From Pseudomonas luteola NBRC 103146 (GTDB lineage Bacteria > Pseudomonadota > Gammaproteobacteria > Pseudomonadales > Pseudomonadaceae): a stretch of 64,000 nt of DNA. Made by a program: the position numbers and the translations under genes. The notes beneath the pieces are model-generated. The model saw nothing but the letters and a program-made list of their open reading frames with translations, did not search any database and was not told the origin of the DNA. Every line of letters begins with the position of its first letter. Position 1 is the first letter of the stretch. Of the stretch, positions 15,027 through 23,558 are shown piece by piece. The stretch is taken from contig NZ_BDAE01000002.1 of assembly GCF_002091675.1 (NCBI RefSeq), positions 119,481 to 183,480 on the forward strand. The letters are read 5' to 3'.

Positions 15027-18000
15027 AAGACCGCCGCCGATTGACCGTTTCAAGCGTGTGCTGGATAAGCGTATCGAACTGGATGGGCTTGCTTAAATGA
15101 GCATCAAAGCCCGCCTGCATAGCCTTGTCGATGTCCGCCTTGCTGCCGTAACCCGTCAAGGCAATCGCTGGCGTCTGCTGGTTGAGACTGTCCTGACGCA
15201 ACGCAATCATCAGCTCGTGTCCATCCATGCCCGGCATGCCGATATCGGACAGGATCAGATCAAAGACCTGCTCTTTGGCAAGTGCCAGTCCCTGCTCACC
15301 GCTGCAGGCCGGTGTAACCTCGGCCCCTTCGCTTTCCAGCAGCATTTGCATGGTTTCGACAATGTCTTCGGAATCATCCACCAGCAGCAGCTTGAGCCCC
15401 TGCAGTTGTCCCGCCTCCGAGCAGGCGTCGATACACTCGCCAGTTGCCTCGTTGTGGCTGCATTTCGGTATCCAGACCGTAAAGCGTGAGCCTTGGCCCA
15501 AACCGGCCGATTCGGCTTCGATCCGGCCGTTATGAGCTTCGACCAACTGCTTTACCAAGGCCAGGCCAATGCCCAGGCCATGCCGGGCGCGCGCCGTATT
15601 GTGCATTTCGGCCTGACCAAACATATCGAATACTCTGGGTAGAAACTCAGGCGCAATGCCTTGCCCGGTATCGATGACATCCAGCCGGATACTACCGTCT
15701 TCTTCGCTCAGGCGAAGCGTAACGGTGCCGCCAGCAGGCGTGAACTTCACCGCATTGTTAAGCAGATTCCATACGATCTGTTCCATCCGGGTGCGGTCCG
15801 CCTCGATCAGCAAGGGCTGCTCGGACACATTGGGACCCTCCAGGCGGATAGACTCGGCAACTGCCGTAGGCCGCAGGACATTGGCAATTTCCTGCAGCAG
15901 GCTGACAACATCTACTATCGTGCGATCGAGCTTGAGCTTACCGGTTCGCACACGCGAGAAATCGAGCAAATCATCAATGATCTGGGCCTGACTGCGTACC
16001 GAGCGCTGGATCGTTTCGGCGGCGCGCAGTGTGGCGGCGGAGGCACGAACCGAAGGCGCACGGGCAATCAATTCAACGTTCAGCTGGATGAGGTTCAGCG
16101 GATGCTTCAGCTCATGGGACATGACGGCAAAAAACTCGTCCTTGAGCTGGCTGCTGGTTTCCGAGCGGACCAGTTGATCGTCCCTCTCGCAGGCACGTTG
16201 ATACTCTTCTGTGGTGTCCTGGGCAATTTTGGCATAGCCGCGTAGCTCGGTATCCCGCATAGGGTAGGTGACACCACTGCAATACAAGCGGCTGCCATCC
16301 TTGCGCTGATGCCAGCGTTTATCAAGGGAATGGCCTTTCTCCCGGGCAATTCTAAGCTCCTCAAGGTGTATGCCCTTGGCTCGCTCTTCAGGCGTGAAGA
16401 TGGTCTCGATGCAGTGCCCGGCCACCTCCGCCTCGGAATACCCGAACATGATTTCGGCGCCATGGTTCCAGGTGGTGATGAGTCCGTTCTGATCCATGGT
16501 GATAATGGCGTAGTCACTGACGCTTTGTGCCACCAGCTTCATGTGGTTTTCACTGGCGCGTACCTGCTCTTCAGCTTCGCGTCGCCCGGTTACATCGATA
16601 AAGGTGAGTACCGCGCCTTCTATTCGATCATCCGCCGTGCGGTAGGGCAGCATTCTGGCCAGATACCAATGCCCATTCGAGGCGCGGATTTCGCGCTCGA
16701 TCAAATGCAGGGATTCGAAGACCCGGGTCGCGTCCTCAGCCAGTTCGTCATAGTCCAGCCGATGCGTGATATCGAGTAATGAACGCCCGGCATCGTTGGC
16801 GATGATGTTGAACAACTCGGTTGCTCGGGGCGTGAACCATTTGATACGCATGCGACGGTCCACGAATACCGTGGCGATATCCGTCGAGGTGATCAGGTTT
16901 TGGAGATCGTCATTGATCTTGCCGGTCTCTTCAATTTTACTCTTGAGTTCAGCGTTGACGGTAATCAACTCTTCGTTGATCGACTGCAACTCTTCCTTGC
17001 TGGTCTCCAGCTCCTCGGTGGCCGACCGCAACTCTTCATTGATGGCCTGAAGCTCCTCGTTGGATGCCTTGAGTTCTTCAGTGGAGGTTTCGGAGTGTTC
17101 GATGGTGAGCTGCAATTGCTCCTTGGTGCGGTGCAGCTCCGCTTCGAGCTGGGTGAGTACACTGTCCTTGGCTTCGGTATGCGGTGTGCTGGACTCCATG
17201 CTCATCACATCCTCGACTTCATCGAAGATCACCAGCATGAAATCGCTGTTGGCCTCATCGTCGCGGAAGGGGCGCACGACCATGTTGATGTAATACGTCC
17301 GATCGTCACGGGTGATTCGCACCCGCCGTGCCTCGACGCTCTTATTGGACTGTATCGCCTGGAAGAGCGCAGTCCGCAATTCAACGCGCAGTTCGGGTAG
17401 TACCAGGGTTGGCAAGTTGTGAGACGGCTCGCCGCCCACATAGCGCAGGAACCGCCCGGCACGGTCCGACATGTGCACAATGTTCGATTCGTGATCGACG
17501 ATTACGCTGGGTGGCGCATACTGCTCCAGTACCCGGCGATGCACTTCGGCAAAAGAAACCTTCTTGCTGCGGCTCCCCTGATGTTGGGGCAATTGTACCG
17601 CTGGATAGCCTGTGCTGAGTTGCAGTACCGGGCGGGACCGAAGGATCCCGGCCGTGTTTTTGGCCTGATAGATACGGTTCTTTTTATCGACTGTCGTAAA
17701 CAGGTTGCTGCACATGTCGGCTGATTCGGAGCTGCCTAGAAAAAGATAGCCCCCTGGCTTCAACGCAAAGTGAAACGTTTGCAGGATTTCACTCTGCACT
17801 TCACGGTCCAGATAAATCAGCAGGTTGCGGCAGCAGATCAGGTCCAGCCGGGAAAAAGGGGGGTCGCTCAACAGGTTATGCGCCGCAAACAACACCCGCT
17901 CGCGAAGCTCTTTCTTGATCCGGTAATGGATCTGCTCTTTCGTAAAATGCTGGCGCAGACGGGGCGGAGGAACGTCCGTGACAATGGCTTGTGGGTATAG

Positions 18001-19167
18001 GCCTGCACGCCCTGTGGCCAGTGCCTGATTGTCGATATCGCTTGCAAACACCTGGACTTTGGCAGGCGAGCCTCTTAGCTCAGCCTGTTCGGTGAACAGC
18101 ATGGCCAGGGAATAGGCTTCTTCACCTGTCGAACAGGCAGCAGACCATATCCGCATTTCACCGTCTTCGCTCTCTGTCGCAGCGAACTGCTCGAACAGGT
18201 CGGGAATAATGTCTCGCTCAAGCGCCTCGAAGGCTTCGCGATCCCGAAAGAAATTGGTCACGCCTATCAGCATGTCTTTGAGCAGGGAGGGCGTTTCCTC
18301 GACATGGTCATGCAGAAATGTTGCATAACTGCTCATGTCCGGGATGGAGTTGACCTGCATGCGCCGTTCGATACGGCGCAATATGGTGGCGGTCTTGTAT
18401 TGCTTGAAGTTATGGCCGGTGCGCGTTAGCAGCAGCGTCAGGATATCCCGAAGGGCCAGCTGATTCGTTCGATTCCTGATCTGAGGATCGATCTGCGGCT
18501 CGTTCTCTTCACGGGGATCGTTGATCGGTATCTGGATATTTACCAGATTGGCAGCGACTTCCAGCAACTTTTGTGGCATTTCAACCACAGGCAGGACGAT
18601 GTCCACCGCACCGGTAGAAATGGCGCTGTTAGGCATCGAGTCATATTCAGCATCTTGCGGGGACTGGGCAAAGGTAATACCGCCTTGCTCCTTTACCCGG
18701 GCAAGCCCCACCGAGCCATCGGCTCCGGCACCCGATAGCACGATACCAATGGCCTTGCTCCGATGAACATCGGCCAGTGTCCGAAAGAACAAATCGATTG
18801 CTACCTGATCCCCGCGGGTACGCTGTGGTTCTCCCAGGCGCAGGTAACTGTCGTTCATGCTGAGGTCTTTGCCCGGCGGTATTACATAGACGTGATTCTT
18901 TTCGACAGGGATAGGGCTTGTGACCTGAATGACCGGCATCTTGGTTACGTTTTGCAGGATGCGGTCAGCCGCGCTCGTGTGCTTGGGCGACAGGTGCATA
19001 ATGACCACAAACGCCATGTTGCTATCGCTGCGCATGTGTTCAAAGAACTTCAGAAGGGCTTGCAGCCCTCCTGCCGAGGCGCCGATACCTACCACCGGAA
19101 AATCAATATCGCTGCGAGTCAGGTTCTTCTGATTGTCAGGAACCGATGGTTGGGTAGTGGTGTTCAT
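15025..19167 (-). CDS. CheB-CheR-PAS hybrid histidine kinase with receiver
   Basis: 1380 residues. Approximate order: CheB methylesterase 22-210 (GIGASAGG Ser, IMHLSPKH His, GAGADGSVGL Asp); CheR methyltransferase 225-495 (IWSAACSTGEEAYSLAM, LICCRNLLIYLD); PAS-like 560-660; long coiled coil 675-755 of repeated EEL heptads; PAS 755-870; PAS 880-1000; HisKA near 1015 (MSHELKHPLNLIQ); HATPase 1120-1235 (NLLNNAVKFTPAGG, GQGIAPEF, GLGIGLALV); receiver 1255-1375 (LLLVDDSED, LSDIGMPGMDGHE, LSKPI). Catalytic motifs look intact throughout. No chemoreceptor or CheA lies adjacent, so it is probably a stand-alone sensor. No membrane span, so cytosolic. Confidence 0.93.
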   Translation of the reverse strand: MNTTTQPSVPDNQKNLTRSDIDFPVVGIGASAGGLQALLKFFEHMRSDSNMAFVVIMHLSPKHTSAADRILQNVTKMPVIQVTSPIPVEKNHVYVIPPGKDLSMNDSYLRLGEPQRTRGDQVAIDLFFRTLADVHRSKAIGIVLSGAGADGSVGLARVKEQGGITFAQSPQDAEYDSMPNSAISTGAVDIVLPVVEMPQKLLEVAANLVNIQIPINDPREENEPQIDPQIRNRTNQLALRDILTLLLTRTGHNFKQYKTATILRRIERRMQVNSIPDMSSYATFLHDHVEETPSLLKDMLIGVTNFFRDREAFEALERDIIPDLFEQFAATESEDGEMRIWSAACSTGEEAYSLAMLFTEQAELRGSPAKVQVFASDIDNQALATGRAGLYPQAIVTDVPPPRLRQHFTKEQIHYRIKKELRERVLFAAHNLLSDPPFSRLDLICCRNLLIYLDREVQSEILQTFHFALKPGGYLFLGSSESADMCSNLFTTVDKKNRIYQAKNTAGILRSRPVLQLSTGYPAVQLPQHQGSRSKKVSFAEVHRRVLEQYAPPSVIVDHESNIVHMSDRAGRFLRYVGGEPSHNLPTLVLPELRVELRTALFQAIQSNKSVEARRVRITRDDRTYYINMVVRPFRDDEANSDFMLVIFDEVEDVMSMESSTPHTEAKDSVLTQLEAELHRTKEQLQLTIEHSETSTEELKASNEELQAINEELRSATEELETSKEELQSINEELITVNAELKSKIEETGKINDDLQNLITSTDIATVFVDRRMRIKWFTPRATELFNIIANDAGRSLLDITHRLDYDELAEDATRVFESLHLIEREIRASNGHWYLARMLPYRTADDRIEGAVLTFIDVTGRREAEEQVRASENHMKLVAQSVSDYAIITMDQNGLITTWNHGAEIMFGYSEAEVAGHCIETIFTPEERAKGIHLEELRIAREKGHSLDKRWHQRKDGSRLYCSGVTYPMRDTELRGYAKIAQDTTEEYQRACERDDQLVRSETSSQLKDEFFAVMSHELKHPLNLIQLNVELIARAPSVRASAATLRAAETIQRSVRSQAQIIDDLLDFSRVRTGKLKLDRTIVDVVSLLQEIANVLRPTAVAESIRLEGPNVSEQPLLIEADRTRMEQIVWNLLNNAVKFTPAGGTVTLRLSEEDGSIRLDVIDTGQGIAPEFLPRVFDMFGQAEMHNTARARHGLGIGLALVKQLVEAHNGRIEAESAGLGQGSRFTVWIPKCSHNEATGECIDACSEAGQLQGLKLLLVDDSEDIVETMQMLLESEGAEVTPACSGEQGLALAKEQVFDLILSDIGMPGMDGHELMIALRQDSLNQQTPAIALTGYGSKADIDKAMQAGFDAHLSKPIQFDTLIQHTLETVNRRRS

Positions 19168-19418
19168 ATAATCCCGTACGATCCAGCGGGTCGCCTATGG
19201 GTGAGGCGAAATGTAAGTAGCAAGCCTTGCGCAGGAGTACTGTCAGGCAAACCTGTTAAAGCTTTTATAGTGTCCAAGACAGCGCTCAAAAGTAGCAACA
19301 ATGCTATGAGCAAAGACCTTCAAGCATAGCGTCTGATTCAGGTCTTTTTCAGTAGCAGACAAATGGCTTGGCTCCGGCCTGATACCTGTGTTCGCTCAAT
19401 ACTACTGAATTGAAGGTA

Positions 19419-20036
19419 TCACACCACATACAGGGCGATGGTAATAAAGTGCAGCAGGCTGCCCCCCATAACGAATAAGTGCCAGATGCCATGCCAGTGG
19501 CGAAAACGGTGATCGAACGCGAAGAAAACGATCCCCAACGTATAAAGGCAACCCCCCGTGACCAGCCAGGTAAAGCCTGCCGCGCCCAGCGACGCCAGCA
19601 ATGGATTGACCGCGACCAGAACGATCCAGCCCATCACGGCATAAATCACGACAGACAGAACGCGGGCCTCGGAACGGGGTTTGATCTCCTGCAGCATACC
19701 GATGACCGCCAGCCCCCAGACGATGGCGAACAGCGTCCAGCCCCAGGGGCCTTTCAATGTCACCAGGCAGAACGGCGTGTAGCTGCCAGCAATCAACAGG
19801 TAGATGGAGAGGTGATCCATCTTGCGCATGACCGTTTTCGCACGGCCTTGCACACTGTGGTAAATCGTCGAGGCGCTATAGAGCAGCACCAGCGTGACGC
19901 CATAAATAATGATGCTGATGACCTTGGCTGGTGAGCCGTCCAGGGTGGCCCGTACCAGTAGCCATACCGCACCCATGAATGCCAGGGCTGCGCCGATCAG
20001 GTGCGTCCAGGCGTTGAATCGCTCTCCGTAGTACAT
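19419..20036 (-). CDS. trhA: Hemolysin III / PAQR-family membrane protein TrhA
   Basis: 205 residues, seven membrane spans. Family markers are ERFNAWTHLIGAALAF at the N-terminus, LLYSASTIYHSVQGRAKTVMRKMDHLSIYLLIAGSYTPF (conserved Ser/His/Asp/His metal-site pattern) and a closing FRHWHGIWHLFVMGGSLLHF. Bacterial members affect membrane fluidity homeostasis. GGGAGAACT precedes the ATG. It is divergent from the cold-shock gene downstream. Confidence 0.9.
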   Translation of the reverse strand: MYYGERFNAWTHLIGAALAFMGAVWLLVRATLDGSPAKVISIIIYGVTLVLLYSASTIYHSVQGRAKTVMRKMDHLSIYLLIAGSYTPFCLVTLKGPWGWTLFAIVWGLAVIGMLQEIKPRSEARVLSVVIYAVMGWIVLVAVNPLLASLGAAGFTWLVTGGCLYTLGIVFFAFDHRFRHWHGIWHLFVMGGSLLHFITIALYVV

Positions 20037-20390
20037 AGTTCTCCCAGGCTGAATGCCTTCGGTTCATATCAGTACCGCGCCTGCGCCTGCATCAGCGATA
20101 AGAACCCGTCTGGCATGGGCTTTCTATACGTGCTCAATCAGGCCTGCCGCTGTGCTGAACAGTTTGTCGCTTTGATCGCATGGCAGAGCAAGGATTCCCA
20201 CCCGTCGCCGCACACCTAAATAGCCGCACACCCCAGGCCGAATGCGCCTATGGTGAAGTAACTACGTTGCTATCATGCTGCCATGACCCCTTGAGGGTGT
20301 TTTATCTACACCCCAGCCTCTCTTTGGATCACTGCCGCCTCGGCTCGCACGGGATGTTTCCCTGCGGCCTACCTTATCCAGGAGCCTTTC
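20037..20390. other. Intergenic region, trhA / cold-shock gene (354 bp)
   Basis: Holds the divergent promoters of trhA and the first csp gene. The part after about 20260 is probably the long leader typical of csp mRNAs, ending in CCAGGAG about 7 bases before the ATG. No ORF with a ribosome site and no clear -35/-10 pair could be fixed. Confidence 0.4.
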
Positions 20391-20609
20391 ATGTCTGATC
20401 GTCAAACCGGTACCGTCAAATGGTTCGACCGTGTCAAAGGGTATGGCTTCATTGTTCAGGCCCAGGGGCCTGAATTGTTTGTGCACCACAAGTCGGTCAA
20501 CGGTGGTCATGCGGTCAAGCAGCTGATCGCGGGCCAGCCGGTTTCCTACATTGCCGCTGAAGGCAAATTAGGGAAGGGCATGCAGGCTGAACATGTCGAG
20601 GCACTCTAG
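20391..20609 (+). CDS. CspA-family cold-shock protein, diverged
   Basis: 72 residues, a single OB-fold cold-shock domain: GTVKWFDRVKGYGFIVQAQGPELFVHHKSV, with RNP1 as KGYGFI and RNP2 as LFVHH. It binds single-stranded nucleic acid. It differs from standard CspA in the FDRVKGYG segment and in the basic C-terminal half (AVKQLIAGQPVSYIAAEGKLGKG). CCAGGAG precedes the ATG. A GAGGCAC/GTGCCTC hairpin straddles the stop codon (20598-20616). Confidence 0.9.
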   Translation: MSDRQTGTVKWFDRVKGYGFIVQAQGPELFVHHKSVNGGHAVKQLIAGQPVSYIAAEGKLGKGMQAEHVEAL

Positions 20610-20689
20610 GTGCCTCGCACTGGCTTCTGGAGCCATAAACGCAGCGCTGGCTGCCAATATCTACCATTCTGCTCGGCGAGGTGTTTCAC

Positions 20690-21040
20690 ATGAAGGCGTA
20701 TCTCAAGACCCTGTCATCCTCATTTGAGGTTAACCAGCCCGTCATTTCAGCCGTTCGACCTGATGGCAGTCTGACGCTAACGTTTTCAACGCAAAACAAG
20801 GATGTGGTGGCCATACGTGTGATTTCCGCAGCCGATCTGGATGATCAGGAGCGGTTACATACGGTTATTGATGGTATCAAGACGCAGCTCGCGGTTATGG
20901 CTGGGAAAATGAACCGAAAAGCCGCCACCCGCAGCAACATGGTGTACCTCAGCCGATTCCGCAGTGAGTGGGCATTGGCACCCTTAGCACCGGGTTTTAC
21001 AAAGCCGTTTATATCACCGGATGGGCCCGTGCCTACCTGA
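20690..21040 (+). CDS. DUF3509-like small protein
   Basis: 116 residues from ATG 20690 with GAGG upstream. The first 80 residues (SSSFEVNQPVISAVRPDGSLTLTFSTQNKDVVAIRVISAADLDDQERLHTVIDGIKTQL in outline) follow the Pseudomonas DUF3509 pattern: a DGS turn, two strands and a helix. The C-terminal 40 residues have no match I know. Function unknown. It follows the first csp gene by 80 bases and may be cotranscribed with it. Confidence 0.7.
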   Translation: MKAYLKTLSSSFEVNQPVISAVRPDGSLTLTFSTQNKDVVAIRVISAADLDDQERLHTVIDGIKTQLAVMAGKMNRKAATRSNMVYLSRFRSEWALAPLAPGFTKPFISPDGPVPT

Positions 21041-21114
21041 TCATTGTCCAGGTGCAGGCATGCTCACGGGGTATGCCTTGGGCGAATCGGTTGGCAGGCT
21101 ATTTTCCAAGGCAA

Positions 21115-21145
21115 TAAAAAAGCCCCGCAGTGCGGGGCTTTTTTG
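21115..21145. terminator. Terminator shared by DUF3509-like gene and convergent csp gene
   Basis: AAAAAAGCCCCGCA / TGCGGGGCTTTTTT, an almost loop-less perfect hairpin with T runs on both strands. Confidence 0.88.
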
Positions 21146-21156
21146 GATCAGGTGTC

Positions 21157-21366
21157 TTAAGCGACTTGAACCTGATCAGCTTGCATGCCTTTCTGACCTT
21201 TGACGGCCACGAAGGACACTGCTTGACCTTCGCTCAGGCTCTTGAAGCCTGAACTTTCGATCGAGCGATAATGGACGAACAGGTCCGGACCACTCTCAGG
21301 AGTGATAAAACCAAAACCTTTTTCATCGTTGAACCATTTGACGGTGCCATTTTGACGACCAGACAT
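21157..21366 (-). CDS. CspA-family cold-shock protein
   Basis: 69 residues from the ATG at 21366 (GGAG about 8 bases upstream). Canonical cold-shock domain: [30 protein letters not shown], with RNP1 KGFGFI and RNP2 LFVHY, ending [14 protein letters not shown]. It is the most standard of the three csp genes here and probably acts as an RNA chaperone. A long AT-rich leader lies upstream. Confidence 0.94.
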   Translation of the reverse strand: MSGRQNGTVKWFNDEKGFGFITPESGPDLFVHYRSIESSGFKSLSEGQAVSFVAVKGQKGMQADQVQVA

Positions 21367-21896
21367 GATGTATCTCCAGGGTAAAATAAGGCTGCGGCGC
21401 TGAAACATTCAGGCCGAGACTGAGGTGCGAAAGTAAAACGAGCCGAGGAGATGAAACGAAAAACAGAACATCAAGCCAGGTATCGAAGTAGCAGTTGCAA
21501 AGCAGTGAGATCACAATACGCTTTTTTCAGCTCTTGTATACCTTTATTTTTATTTTCTCGATTATTTTTCTCTGCTAAAAACGATTTAAATAACACTTGC
21601 CTAATAAAATCAGGGTGTTAGACCAAATAAATGGCTGACCTATAATATTTGGGAAGCATAAATAATGGAGTAGTAATAGTCATATCTGTTTTTATTTATT
21701 CCGTCCGTCTAGGTTCAGTATAAAAGCAACACATGGACGTGAAAGAGAGTACAGTGGTCTTACTGTATAGCTAATTGTCACCGCGATGCTGACTTGATGG
21801 CCTGTCTGAAATCATCTCCTCGGTTCCTCTGCCCGTTAGGTGCAGTCTCGGCGCATTTCAAAGGCTGCCGTGATTCATATACCCAGGAGAAAAATC
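21367..21896. other. AT-rich divergent spacer between two csp genes (530 bp)
   Basis: Roughly 21510-21740 is far richer in A+T than the rest of the window (runs such as TTTATTTTTATTTTC and TAATATTTGGG). No ORF with a ribosome site is present. The outer parts presumably are the long csp leaders. Possible explanations are cold-responsive promoters, silencing by MvaT-type xenogeneic silencers, or a remnant of transferred DNA. Confidence 0.5.
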
Positions 21897-22106
21897 ATGT
21901 CCATCAGACATCAAGGCACCATCAAGTGGTTTAGTGAAGATAAAGGGTTTGGCTTTATTACTCCGCAAGAAGGACCAGACCTTTTCATTCATACGAACTC
22001 TTTTGAAAGCCGAAGCTTCAGAGGCCCGAATGAAGGCCAGCTTGTGAGTTATCAACTGATCGTAGGGCCTAAGGGCTTCGAAGCGGGACAGGTCAGAGAG
22101 CGTTAA
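21897..22106 (+). CDS. CspA-family cold-shock protein, third copy
   Basis: 69 residues from ATG 21897; AGGAGA lies upstream, and an in-frame extension to 21840 has none. Cold-shock domain [30 protein letters not shown] keeps RNP1, while RNP2 is LFIHT. The second half (FRGPNEGQLVSYQLIVGPKGFEAGQVRER) is unusual for CspA. It lies divergently from the canonical copy. Confidence 0.92.
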   Translation: MSIRHQGTIKWFSEDKGFGFITPQEGPDLFIHTNSFESRSFRGPNEGQLVSYQLIVGPKGFEAGQVRER

Positions 22107-22110
22107 CATA

Positions 22111-22135
22111 AGGCCCCGCCAAGCCGGGGTTTTTC
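22111..22135 (+). terminator. Terminator after third csp gene
   Basis: CCCCG-CCAAGC-CGGGG followed by TTTTT. Confidence 0.75.
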
Positions 22136-22160
22136 ACGTTTATTAGCGTAAGGAAAATTC

Positions 22161-22427
22161 ATGTCGACTGACGTATCAGCCCCTGTTCTCACCTATATGA
22201 AGTCGCAGTTTCTGCCCTTGGGTTTCCAAGTGCTGGAAGAGAGCGAAAAAGGCTTCGCCGTACGCATCTTCAATCAGCAAAGCGGTATTACCATTCTAGA
22301 AGCTAGACGAGATAGTTCACCTTATCAAATGAGCCAGGGTGAGGCGCAAGTGTGGGTGACGGGTATCAAGCGTGAAATAGATAATCAGTTTGATATTCGA
22401 AGAAAGAATAGTCTGGCCAAAGTTTAA
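22161..22427 (+). CDS. Hypothetical 88-residue protein
   Basis: AAGGA lies 8 bases before the ATG. The sequence (MSTDVSAPVLTYMKSQFLPL, GFAVRIFNQQSGITILEARRD, GEAQVWVTGIKREIDNQF) looks like an ordinary small alpha/beta protein with no membrane span, cysteine or known motif. I do not recognise a family. It lies in the csp cluster and just after a terminator, so it needs its own promoter. Confidence 0.7.
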   Translation: MSTDVSAPVLTYMKSQFLPLGFQVLEESEKGFAVRIFNQQSGITILEARRDSSPYQMSQGEAQVWVTGIKREIDNQFDIRRKNSLAKV

Positions 22428-22466
22428 CGAGGCGCAACGGTTATTCATTAACTATACAGGTACTTC

Positions 22467-22706
22467 ATGACTGCCTGGACAATCAAGACCAGTGACGGAA
22501 GAACGCTACATAGCTGTTCATTACGAGGAAAGTTGGTCACGGTGGTATGGCAGGAAAGAAACATACCGGCTATGTGTACTGAATCCCAGCGGCCGTCTAT
22601 TGAATTTCGCCATGAACATCAGGCTCATGCGTTCCTCGCTTCGCTGAAATTGTTGCGGATGGAAGAGTTCAGCGATGCCGCTATTGTGCAAACCATAGGA
22701 AGATGA
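22467..22706 (+). CDS. Hypothetical 79-residue protein
   Basis: Starts MTAWTIKTSDGRTLHSCSLRG and ends DAAIVQTIGR. Codon use is plausible but the ribosome site is weak (CAGGTACTTC). There are two Cys residues but no metal motif. It lies 39 bases after the previous hypothetical gene and is probably cotranscribed. Family not recognised. Confidence 0.6.
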   Translation: MTAWTIKTSDGRTLHSCSLRGKLVTVVWQERNIPAMCTESQRPSIEFRHEHQAHAFLASLKLLRMEEFSDAAIVQTIGR

Positions 22707-23110
22707 ATTTACCGATATTGTTTTTTAAGCTCTGGTTATCGGTGTGTCTGTTCTGCCCATTTAATTCATAAGCCCTCCTGCAATTCCCAATTGCCCTCAT
22801 CAGGTTATTACTTTTACACGCTTAAGGCAGATGTCTCTGTGTAGCTCTATTTTAGAGAGGCTATGCCAGACCCTCATGCGCTTGAGCTCTTCTCTGGAGG
22901 CCGAAATACTCCAAAGAGCAGGCTCTTTCTATCGCTCAGGCAGATACGTCTGAAGCGAGCGATCAGGTCATGTCAGGGAGGGTGACGATCAAAGAGGGGT
23001 ATTAGAGGTTGGTAAAAGCGTGGATTTACTCAAACGGTAAGAAGTGTCTTCAGCAGCGCCTGAAAACAGAGCTTGAGCGGAAGCTGGGCCTCCGCTCAAC
23101 CACTAAGCTG
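22707..23110. other. Intergenic region (404 bp)
   Basis: Contains an ACCGATA / TATCGGT inverted repeat just after the upstream gene and a 40-codon open frame at 22863-22985 preceded by GAGAGG. That frame has no recognisable product and is not called. No tRNA or terminator is evident. Confidence 0.35.
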
Positions 23111-23284
23111 CTAGCTGCGGCCGCCGCCATGGCTGTTCTGGCCACCTTTTTTGCCTGCTTCAGAGGCCTTCTCCCGATCGTTGGCAAAGTTACCGCCGCT
23201 GTTCTGACCCCCTTTCTTGCCTGCTTCGGAGGCTTTTTCGCGGTCGTTGGCAAAATTTCCTGGGTTGTCGTTTTTAGCAGTCAT
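23111..23284 (-). CDS. KGG-repeat stress-induced protein (YciG/Con-10 type)
   Basis: 57 residues from the ATG at 23284 (GGAG 7 bases upstream). Two nearly identical units of NFANDREKASEAGKKGGQNS lie in tandem, each a KGG/Con-10 motif (GNFAxDxxKAxEAGxKGG). The protein is very hydrophilic and probably disordered. Family members accumulate in general stress, desiccation or stationary phase. An overlapping 110-codon frame on the other strand is its antisense shadow. Confidence 0.88.
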   Translation of the reverse strand: MTAKNDNPGNFANDREKASEAGKKGGQNSGGNFANDREKASEAGKKGGQNSHGGGRS

Positions 23285-23473
23285 TTGAATTCTCCAGGGG
23301 GAACCCCTGATTCGGCTATTGATGATCAACAGCCTTCCTAGGTAAGGAGAGGGATATCCGCCGGGAGTTCAGATATTACGGGCTGATGGTAAGAAAGAAG
23401 ACCAATGGCATAGGGGGCGTAATCATCCAGGCCAAAGCGCGGCAGCTTGTCGAGGAACAAGACTTATTCCATT

Positions 23474-23503
23474 AAAGAATAAATAAATTATTACTTATTC
23501 TTT
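23474..23503. promoter_or_regulatory. AT-rich inverted repeat upstream of the RBBP9-like gene
   Basis: AAAGAATAA and TTATTCTTT form a perfect 9-bp inverted repeat spaced by 12 A/T-rich bases. It lies about 55 bases before the hydrolase start. It may be an operator or part of the promoter; the regulator is unknown. Confidence 0.45.
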
Positions 23504-23558
23504 ATGCGTATTTTAGGCGTGCGTACACTGCTGGCATGACTCCTGTAGAGGCATCGCC

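Noticed and set aside
20598-20616. Hairpin GAGGCAC/GTGCCTC at the end of the first csp gene as a terminator
   Set aside because: No T run follows, so termination is not supported.
22863-22985. 40-codon frame with GAGAGG upstream
   Set aside because: No family, unusual composition and no terminator or context support.
23009-23341. 110-codon plus-strand frame with hydrophobic repeats
   Set aside because: It is the exact antisense of the KGG gene; its repeats come from the KGG duplication, and no good ribosome site precedes it.
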